DNA of 9,124 nt. It comes from an uncultured bacterium (GTDB lineage: Bacteria; Actinomycetota; Coriobacteriia; Coriobacteriales; Coriobacteriaceae). The notes beneath the pieces were generated by a model, which was not told where the DNA came from, did not search any database, and saw nothing but the letters and a program-made list of their open reading frames with translations. Below, piece after piece: positions 1 to 6,100 of this stretch. The position numbers were made by a program, and so were the translations under genes. Numbering within the stretch: position 1 is the first letter of the stretch; the number at the start of each line of letters is the position of its first letter. The stretch lies in assembly GCA_905215765.1 (NCBI GenBank), contig CAJMRP010000077.1, positions 1 through 9,124 of the forward strand, written 5' to 3'.

Positions 1-234
1 GCCGGTGTGGCCGGCGAGCACGCCCGGCGCGGCCCTCCTCCCGCTGTTCCCGTGGGGCAGGGCCCTGAACCCGTGTGCCCTGACCGTCCTCGCGCGGGAG
101 CGGGTGAGCCCCGTCCTCCTGCAGAACTCCGCGAGGTTGCATGCCTGCGGGTCGAACCCGTCGCCCTCCTCCGCGGCCATCTCCCGGAGCGCCGCGTCTA
201 TAATCTCCTGTAGGTCATCGTGTCTCTCGTTCAC
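1..234 (-). CDS. Transposase, N-terminal fragment (IS21-like / integrase-core type), cut by the window edge
   Basis: The minus strand is open from a GTG at 234-232 to the first base of the window, giving 78 residues with no stop. An AGGAGG ribosome binding site lies at 249-244, nine bases before the GTG, which fixes the start. The protein opens with an acidic helix (MNERHDDLQEII), followed by a helix-turn-helix-like stretch (NLAEFCRRTGLTRSRART) and then an HGFRALPHG segment. From memory this order resembles the N-termini of large IS21-like transposases with an rve integrase core, common in Coriobacteriia; the catalytic DDE domain would lie outside the window. The DNA is much richer in GC than the gene to its right, which fits an inserted element. 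The class of insertion sequence is uncertain, and another HTH-containing mobile-element protein is possible. Confidence 0.6.
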   Translation of the reverse strand, partial: MNERHDDLQEIIDAALREMAAEEGDGFDPQACNLAEFCRRTGLTRSRARTVRAHGFRALPHGNSGRRAAPGVLAGHTG

Positions 235-240
235 CTCAAT

Positions 241-249
241 GGTCCTCCT
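241..249 (-). promoter_or_regulatory. Ribosome binding site of the transposase fragment
   Basis: On the minus strand this reads AGGAGGACC. The AGGAGG core sits nine bases upstream of the GTG at 234-232. It supports that start over the internal ATG at codon 19. Confidence 0.6.
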
Positions 250-324
250 AACGCCGGCGTGTTGGCACCACCAGCGTAGTGGCGGCGGGGAGGCACGGTG
301 GCCATTATTCGGTGACCGGGATTG

Positions 325-340
325 GTCAAAATCGTTTGAC
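325..340. repeat. Perfect inverted repeat GTCAAA-ATCG-TTTGAC
   Basis: Six-base arms at 325-330 and 335-340 flank a four-base centre. It lies three bases beyond the end of the gene at 343-1392 and at the junction with the GC-rich element. It could be the element's tip or target, a protein binding site, or a small hairpin at the gene's 3' end. It has no G+C-rich stem and so is a poor intrinsic terminator. Confidence 0.4.
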
Positions 341-342
341 TA

Positions 343-1392
343 TTAGCGGCTAAAATCGCCCGGCGCTAACATCGCAATTATTTCAGCATTAGAGATGCCT
401 ATATATGATTGTATTAACTGCTCTTCCAGGCTATGTAAAATATTTTCTGCAAGGGAGTTGCGTGATGTTTTGGCGAGGCTCAGACAGGTTTGAAGCGAGA
501 CAGCATATAGCGACTGTAGATACTTGAGATCGTGACTTGCTAAATAGGGTGATGTGTTCCCATGAAAGTAATTGCCGAAGCTTTTGTTTGGTCTGTATGA
601 CGTGATTACGGGCTCTTTTGTTAGTTCAAAAGAGATACTCGTCGCTCCTTGTTCTGAAACATGCTTATCTAAATGAAGGTACGAGTTAAAGAGATCGACT
701 GCATCGTATTGTTTAATAAGATTATTATTTGAGCACGCAAGAGCGAGCAGCTCGTTGATCTTGGCGCACTCGATGGCGATTGTGCTGAAAAGATACGAAT
801 AGTAGAGCGGGTCAGGAACGTATGAGCTGTTGCAGCTTAGGCACACGGAACAGGTGTGTGCAAGAAGCTCCTTTGTACAAGTTGAAATGTGGCCGTGCGA
901 GCTGCGGCCAAGGGCTTTTCTGATGGCAGTATCGAAATCGGGAGAAACGGGTGGCTGTGCCTTGAGCCAACGACCATATTCATCCCGGTTGCGGAAAGTG
1001 ATGATTTTAAAATCAAATCCATCAACGCTATCGATATAGGGTGTTGACTTGAATCTTATCCAGGGCCCCCTGTTTTTATGAAAGACGCCGCGCTCGTTGC
1101 AATCAAAGTGAAGTGGATGGAAGTTGTGGCTGTTTGTGTCATGCAGAGCATAAAGAGGTCGGCATTTCCGGTAATAAAGGTGCCAACTGGCCATTTCGGT
1201 AAAGAACGAATAAAGATCTATTTTTATCAGTTCGTTTGCCAAGACGATTGAATTAAATGAAGCGGCGGTGCTTGCTGGCTGCGTACGGAAGCGGTTCCGT
1301 TTGTCTAATAAATACAGACTTGGGTTTGACTTTGATCGAAGAAAAAGGACGTCGGTATTCCAATCAGCGTTGCGACCGAATGTTCCCCTCAT
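343..1392 (-). CDS. Hypothetical protein, 349 residues, with a C-x8-C-x2-C-x2-C cluster
   Basis: I do not recognise this protein. The frame is open for about 1.05 kb on the minus strand. The ATG at 1392-1390 is preferred because AGAG lies six bases upstream; an ATG at 1398 and a TTG at 1413 in the same frame are alternatives. The protein appears soluble, with no signal peptide or membrane segment. It is rich in Ser, Asn, His and Tyr. Cysteines 172, 181, 184 and 187 (numbered from 1392) form a possible metal-binding cluster. Next comes a hydrophobic helix-rich part (YYSYLFSTIAIECAKINELL, then LKYLQSLYAVSLQTCLSLA). Its base composition is visibly poorer in GC than every other gene here, suggesting separate acquisition. 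It is divergent from the gene at 1504, and its stop abuts the insertion sequence, so the true C-terminus could have been altered by insertion. A role in phage or plasmid conflict is possible from context only. Confidence 0.6.
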   Translation of the reverse strand: MRGTFGRNADWNTDVLFLRSKSNPSLYLLDKRNRFRTQPASTAASFNSIVLANELIKIDLYSFFTEMASWHLYYRKCRPLYALHDTNSHNFHPLHFDCNERGVFHKNRGPWIRFKSTPYIDSVDGFDFKIITFRNRDEYGRWLKAQPPVSPDFDTAIRKALGRSSHGHISTCTKELLAHTCSVCLSCNSSYVPDPLYYSYLFSTIAIECAKINELLALACSNNNLIKQYDAVDLFNSYLHLDKHVSEQGATSISFELTKEPVITSYRPNKSFGNYFHGNTSPYLASHDLKYLQSLYAVSLQTCLSLAKTSRNSLAENILHSLEEQLIQSYIGISNAEIIAMLAPGDFSR

Positions 1393-1416
1393 AGTCATCT
1401 CTAAATGGCACAAAAT

Positions 1417-1444
1417 TTGAAAAGCAGAATATGTGTGCTATTGT
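1417..1444 (+). promoter_or_regulatory. Possible promoter for the gene at 1504
   Basis: TTGAAA (1417-1422) and TATTGT (1439-1444) are separated by 16 bases, a plausible sigma70-type pair about 60 bases upstream of the ATG at 1504. It lies in the 111-base gap between two divergent genes, which must also hold the promoter of the minus-strand gene. No convincing pair was found for the latter. Confidence 0.35.
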
Positions 1445-1503
1445 GCCACTTTGTCGTGTTCAATAGGAGTCGAGCAAGAAAGAAGTCCAAAGGAGGACGG
1501 AAA

Positions 1504-1845
1504 ATGTTTGACGATACCCTGTTTGAACTGGTGAATTCCACTAAGCGTGACGAACTTGAAGATCTCGTCTGCGAAGTTATGACCATTTGCGACGAGTTGA
1601 AGGCCTGTCTTTCCGAGGAGTGTGGGCTCGGTTTCTTTGAGGCTTGTGCCCGCCAGAGCGCCTATGAGCTCGTGCTCGACAATTGCCGTGACGAGCTTGC
1701 CCGTCTGGGCTTTGAACTCGAGTGGGGCGTTGAGGACTATCCGGTGGTCTCGCCGGTTCGCCAGCTTGAGTTTACGTGTATTCCGACACGAGACATCGCT
1801 AGCACTGAGTTCTCGAGCCGCGACGACTTCGATATTGCCTGCTAG
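1504..1845 (+). CDS. Hypothetical small acidic, cysteine-rich protein, 113 residues
   Basis: Not recognised. The ATG at 1504 is chosen because a near-perfect ribosome binding site, AAAGGAGG, lies at 1489-1496 with a seven-base spacer; an upstream in-frame ATG at 1405 has no such site. The protein is strongly acidic, with an amphipathic helical first half (MFDDTLFELV, KRDELEDLVCEVMTICDELK). It has eight cysteines (23, 29, 35, 40, 48, 61, 92, 113), the last being the C-terminal residue. It has no membrane segment or signal peptide. The helical middle (ARQSAYELVLDNCRDELARL) could form a coiled-coil or binding surface. The same-strand membrane-protein gene follows after 126 bases. Function is unknown; a small cytoplasmic regulator or partner protein is one possibility. 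Confidence 0.6.
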   Translation: MFDDTLFELVNSTKRDELEDLVCEVMTICDELKACLSEECGLGFFEACARQSAYELVLDNCRDELARLGFELEWGVEDYPVVSPVRQLEFTCIPTRDIASTEFSSRDDFDIAC

Positions 1846-1887
1846 CTTCTCTCCTTCACGAGCGGTCAACTGACCTGCTGTTTTGTT

Positions 1888-1906
1888 GGGGCAATTGATT
1901 AGCCCC
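1888..1906 (+). terminator. Weak hairpin, possible terminator after the 113-residue gene
   Basis: GGGGC (1888-1892) pairs with GCCCC (1902-1906) around a nine-base loop, followed only by TGTATTTGC rather than a clean T-run. It could reduce read-through between 1845 and 1972, but the stem is short. Confidence 0.3.
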
Positions 1907-1971
1907 TGTATTTGCATCAATCACCCTAAAACCAAATCACTAACCAATCGGGTCTCTCTGAAAGGAAGATC

Positions 1972-2793
1972 ATGTACACTTCTATCCAAATTTCGTCCAG
2001 TGCCGTTGATGCTGCGTCTAGTACCGCTAAGAGTGAAGTCATCAAGCTCGTACAGGGCGCGCTGCTCATTGCCGTTGCCGCGATTGCCGTTGCCGGCATC
2101 GCCTCTGTCGCCGCTCCGTTTTGCGTCTGGAAGGGCGAGGTCGCGCTGTTCTTGAACGATTCGTTCGATACCGCCTATCCCGTTCCTGCGATTACGGAGT
2201 ACGCGGCGGCGTCTGGGTCCGATTGGATGTCGTTGCTCGCGGCTGTACTCATCGCAGCGTACCCTGCCTACCATGCTGTTTGGCGCGTTCGCGAGGGATT
2301 TGGGCTCAGCTGTGAGGCGCCGGTGTTCAGCAAGCGCGTGTCGCGCTTTCTCGCCGCGGTGAGCGCCTGCCTGCTGCTGACGATTCCGTTCATGGGCTAT
2401 GGAACGAGCCGGCTCATCAGCGGTAGTGCGATGGGTGACCAGAGCCTTGTCGAGACGGGACATCGCGCATGGACCATTTCGATCATGATCATGTTTGGTT
2501 GCGCTCTGATGTGCCTGTTCAAGTGGTTTGTTGCCAAGGGCCCCGGACGCAATTTCGGTAGCGGCTTTGCTATCGAGCTGGTTCGCCTTGCCGACGTCCT
2601 GCTGAAGCGTGCGAGCTCGAATCTGGTTTTGTGCTACGTGGCCGAGCTGCTTGCCTGCGTACTGGCACTGGTTTTCATTGCTGTCGTTTATGTTGCCATA
2701 AGCGTAGCCTTCGCGCTTGTAGTCACAGCCGTTGCCTTGGTGCTGTGCCTCGCCGGACTTCCCTTTGCGATTGCCGGTTCGTCGTATAGGTAG
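1972..2793 (+). CDS. Hypothetical integral membrane protein, 273 residues, about six membrane segments
   Basis: Not recognised as a named family. The ATG at 1972 follows AAAGGAAG at 1961-1968, a close but acceptable ribosome binding site. Hydrophobic segments are visible at about residues 27-48, 85-103, 126-144, 167-187, 218-240 and 242-267, the last two almost continuous. A short Ser/Ala-rich cytoplasmic-type leader precedes the first. Loops are short; the one after segment 4 carries basic residues (KWFVAKGPGR), as does that before segment 3 (FSKRVSRF), consistent with cytoplasmic placement. No catalytic motif, transporter signature or conserved charged residue within a membrane segment stands out. 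It is followed by a 317-base gap before the helicase gene, so it is probably not part of that operon. Base composition is similar to the downstream genes. Confidence 0.65.
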   Translation: MYTSIQISSSAVDAASSTAKSEVIKLVQGALLIAVAAIAVAGIASVAAPFCVWKGEVALFLNDSFDTAYPVPAITEYAAASGSDWMSLLAAVLIAAYPAYHAVWRVREGFGLSCEAPVFSKRVSRFLAAVSACLLLTIPFMGYGTSRLISGSAMGDQSLVETGHRAWTISIMIMFGCALMCLFKWFVAKGPGRNFGSGFAIELVRLADVLLKRASSNLVLCYVAELLACVLALVFIAVVYVAISVAFALVVTAVALVLCLAGLPFAIAGSSYR

Positions 2794-2902
2794 CGGGGCT
2801 TTCTTCCAGCTGCCTACGCCGGTCACGATCAGTGCTGGTTCGTGGCCGGTCGTCCGGCGCGCTTCGTTAGAGTCCAGCTGCAAATGGACCCAGGATGGCT
2901 AT

Positions 2903-2978
2903 GCAAGTTCTTGCCATTCGATGAGAAAAACTTGCAAGAATCGCAAGTTCTTTTCACGCGATAAGAAAAACTTGCGAG
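2903..2978 (+). repeat. Two 36-base direct repeats, each an imperfect hairpin, in a 40-base register
   Basis: Copy 1 is 2903-2938 and copy 2 is 2943-2978. Both follow the pattern GCAAGTTCTT, six variable bases, CGAT, one base, AGAAAAACTTGC, one base, AG. Within each copy GCAAGTT pairs with AACTTGC, and in copy 2 the stem extends to about 12 positions with one mismatch. The right arm of copy 1 can also pair with the left arm of copy 2, so the four arms allow mutually exclusive folds. The conserved central CGAT and exact 40-base spacing suggest either a dispersed intergenic palindrome or tandem binding sites. They lie 132 bases upstream of the helicase start. Confidence 0.7.
2924..2954 (+). terminator. 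Possible intrinsic terminator or attenuator hairpin between the repeat copies
   Basis: AACTTGC (2929-2935) and GCAAGTT (2943-2949) form a perfect seven-base stem around AAGAATC. A short T-tract (2951-2954) follows; it can also pair with the A-tract before the stem. It could terminate transcription coming from the membrane-protein gene, in competition with the hairpins within each repeat. Confidence 0.35.
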
Positions 2979-3097
2979 TAGCTGCCGACCTTTACTCACT
3001 CTTATTCTCTTTTGGACGCCGCTGATGCTGCTCCCTAACCTCCCTGCGTGAGTTTTTGTCCGCACGGGATGGTATCCAACACATGCAACAACTAAAT

Positions 3098-3104
3098 CGG
3101 AGGT
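3098..3104 (+). promoter_or_regulatory. Ribosome binding site deciding the start of the helicase-nuclease
   Basis: CGGAGGT lies six bases before the ATG at 3111. The in-frame TTG at 3105 is almost adjacent to the site and too close to be used, so ATG 3111 is the start. Confidence 0.8.
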
Positions 3105-3110
3105 TTGACC

Positions 3111-6100
3111 ATGGCTACGTGGGATCTCAACTGTCAATCGATTCCGTCGTCTGCGGACGACAAGGAGCTTGCTCCCTATCTTGCACGTCAAAAGGCGATG
3201 CGCGAGTTTTTTGAACGCGCGCTGTTTGTCCCCAAGGATCAGGACAACAATGGCCTGTACTTTTTGGGCGCCACGACGGGCTCGGGTAAAAACTATACGG
3301 CCGAGCAGGTCACGGCCGACCTCATCGCCGGTGGCTGGGACGATTCGGGCTGTTTTAACAAGTGTCCGGGCCGTCATTACCTGGTGTTTGTGGTGCCGGG
3401 TAAGGACAACCGTGACAACTACGTTGCAGGCGTGCGCAAATTGCTGGTTGACCAGGGCATGGATGGCGATGTCGTGCAGCGCATCGTGTTCGATCTTCCG
3501 CGCGCGGGCGAAAACATCCTGCGTTGGATTGAGACTACGCGTGGCAAGGGCGCTGTGGGCGTGCGTGACATCCCGTGTCCCATCGAGGCAGACGACGAGA
3601 GCTCTCATCGCATCATTAAGCGCGCATGGCGCAACGCGATGGAGATCGCCGATGACCTCTTGGGCATCCTTGACACTCGAAATCGCCTGGGAGGTGTTGC
3701 AGACCGTTTGACCCCCGCCCTTCGCGAGAAGCTATCGTCGGCGGATGCGAGCTTGCGTTGGGCTGTGAGCCACGAGCTTAAAAACGTCACGCGCGGTATG
3801 GAGGTGATCCCTCAGATTTGGCCGTCTGCCCTGCTCAATGACGAGAGCATGCCGCATGTGATTGCCCTGACACCGCAAAAGCTCATCAATAGGATCGATA
3901 CGGTGACCGGTGCAGGCATTGTGCTCTTTAACGCAATAACTGCCGAGAAGGGCCTGTTTATCTTTGATGAAATCGACCACATGAAGGCCGACATACTGTC
4001 GACGCTGACGGATGATCCCGTGACGTTCCAACCGGACGAGGTTCTGCGTATCCTCGACCGTCATTTTAACGGTGGCGTGGTTGACCCTCTGCTGTTGGGA
4101 AATCGCGATCAATGGATGGCGGTCTATACACACGCTTCCACGTCGGGCGATCACAAGGGGTCGAATGCCGAGAGGAACAGGGTTTCGCGAGCGAGCGTAG
4201 AAGAAGCCGCCGAAGAAATCGCCAAGGATGCCAAGAAAATTCAAAAGGCACTTGCCTCTTGTATTAAAGAAATGAAGCTGCGTCCGCCTTTTGCGCTGTC
4301 TGACGAGGCGAAAGAAGAGCAGCTCTCCGGTCGACATCTTTTTGGCAGCGACGATATCTCGTTGGGCGACAACTCGGTAAACCCGTTGCGTTACAAACCC
4401 AATGAGGGTGGTACCCACAATATGATTACCGCTCATGGGGCGGATGGGCAGCAAACCGTTAACAAGGCGGTTCGTCGTGCGCGTGGCGTCGTTAGGATGG
4501 TAGTGGGTCATCTCGCCCGTTGCGTCACCCTTATGGACAGCCTGTACTACGGGGGTCTTTCGTACAAGGACGATCTTTCGCGCAAGAATATCATCGACGC
4601 TCTGGGCATTAGGAACGACCAGACCAGTGAGAAATACTTTTGGAATTCGTTGATGCTGGCGCTGTTCTTTAAAGATCGCAAGAACGACGAGATCGATGCC
4701 GCCGATGACTCGATGTATGCGCGTGGCGTTGACTACTTAGTGATGGAAACCACCATCGAGCACATGTTTACCACGTACCTAACCAGCCATGGCATTGAGC
4801 GCATGCCCGAGGCCTACCTTGCCTCCATTGCCGCCAAAGCGCCTTGCGTGTGCATGAGCGCAACATGGAGTGCGCCGACCGTCAAAAACTTCAACCTCGA
4901 TTACCTTGACGAGGTTCATGGTGTGGTTCGCAAGGACGTTTGGATTGGCGAGCTCAACCAGGAAATCGTGCGACAGACTAAGCTGTTTAACAAACAGGCT
5001 GCGAAGGAGTACGACGTCGATATTGCCTGGGTGGATGAGTCCAAGGAAATTGCCGGCATGGTCGCGCTGGCAGGCGGTGCCTTTGGCGGCATCATCGTGT
5101 CGCCCGACGAGGTGTACGAGCGCGCGATGCGGTTCTTTGACGGGATTGGCGTGAGTGAGGGACTTGCGGTGCGTCTGCGCTTAAAGATTGCCGACAGGGT
5201 GGGCGTGAGCGACGCCAAGAGCATCGAGTTTGAGCTGAAGCGCCTGAGCAAGACGCTTGTTGCCGTGAGTACTTGGGCCCGTGGTGTGGCGCGTAACGAG
5301 CAACAGGCGGGAGCCGTTTTTACCACGCGCCACATGGGAAACCATGGCGAATTCAATAGTCTGGCGCTGGATCTTGCGCGCGAGATTGTCGCGGAGCTGG
5401 TGATTAGAAACGTCAAGTGCCCCGAGATGTCGTACGAGAAATCGCTTGAGGCCGCCAAGGACATGGTGCCGTGCTTTAACGCTGCGGAATGGGATGCAGG
5501 TTGGCGTGGCGCTCAAAAACGTCTCGAGCTGGGCCAGCCGACCCTGATGTTTATCAATCTTTCGGCCGGTGGCTTTTCCAAGAATCTCAAATACAAGGTG
5601 CCGGAGAATCTGTGCGACATGGTTCAGCAGGTCGATTGCGGCTTTGAAAATGTCGACCGTCGCCCCAAGATGGATCTTGATTTCTTATATATCGAGTCGC
5701 CCACAAGTCGTTTGACCTGGGGAGTGGAGATCAACTCAAATAAGTTTGTCCAGCAGGCGCTACTTGGCGTGGTGGAGCAGGAGGAACTGGTAGCGCGCGG
5801 CGAGGTTCCGTTTACTCAAAAGCGCCGGAACGTACGCATGCTTCTATCTGGCGTTAATAAGAGCCTGCTGGTGCGCGATACCCTCTCTTATCAGGTCGAA
5901 GGCGCTCGCATTGTGGCACGGGCTGTGGGTCGCCTGATGCGCACGAGTGTAAAGATGCCTTGCGTGCAGGTGATGCTCGACCGCGAGATTGCGAACGATT
6001 GCAACTTTTCGTTCTTGCATGATTTGCCGATGGGCTACGAGCTTGAGCAGGTGGTTGGTGCCTGCGCCGCTGCCAACAACCATATGACGGACAACAAGGA

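Larger units (their letters stand above)
235..342. mobile_element. Probable outer end of the insertion sequence
   Basis: This is the noncoding stretch between the transposase start and the stop codon of the next gene. It contains a perfect 10-base palindrome (ACGCCGGCGT, 251-260), a short CCAC/GTGG inverted repeat (268-282) and the palindrome GTCAAA-ATCG-TTTGAC at 325-340. High GC ends near 320 and AT-rich DNA begins, so the boundary of the element probably falls around 310-342. The other end of the element is outside the window, so neither its terminal inverted repeats nor a target-site duplication can be confirmed. Confidence 0.35.
2794..3110 (+). other. Intergenic region upstream of the helicase-nuclease gene
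   Basis: No gene is supported here. The region holds the paired hairpin repeats at 2903-2978 and the ribosome binding site at 3098-3104. No strong promoter is visible; TTGGAC (3012-3017) and TAACCT (3036-3041), 18 bases apart, are the best pair and are weak. A small GGAT-GGT-ATCC inverted repeat lies at 3067-3077. A 34-codon open frame (2921-3025) crosses the repeats but has no ribosome binding site and is not called. Confidence 0.5.

Noticed and set aside
5..346. Plus-strand open frames in the GC-rich left end
   Set aside because: They are antisense to the better supported minus-strand transposase frame, which has a proper ribosome binding site and a helix-turn-helix pattern.
1405..1503. 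Upstream extension of the 113-residue protein to an ATG at 1405
   Set aside because: There is no ribosome binding site before 1405, while AAAGGAGG precedes the ATG at 1504 with ideal spacing, and the extension overlaps the probable promoter.
1921..2883. Long minus-strand frame opposite the membrane protein
   Set aside because: Its product is Arg/Gly/Asn-rich low-complexity sequence typical of an antisense shadow, while the plus strand gives clean membrane segments and a ribosome binding site.
2903..2978. CRISPR array
   Set aside because: Only two units, separated by four bases and internally palindromic, with no spacer-sized unique segments and no cas genes.
2921..3025. 34-codon open frame across the repeats
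   Set aside because: No ribosome binding site, and its sequence is produced by the repeats, whose 40-base period does not keep reading frame.
3105..3110. TTG start for the helicase two codons upstream
   Set aside because: It lies one base after the GGAGGT site, too close for initiation; ATG 3111 is well spaced.
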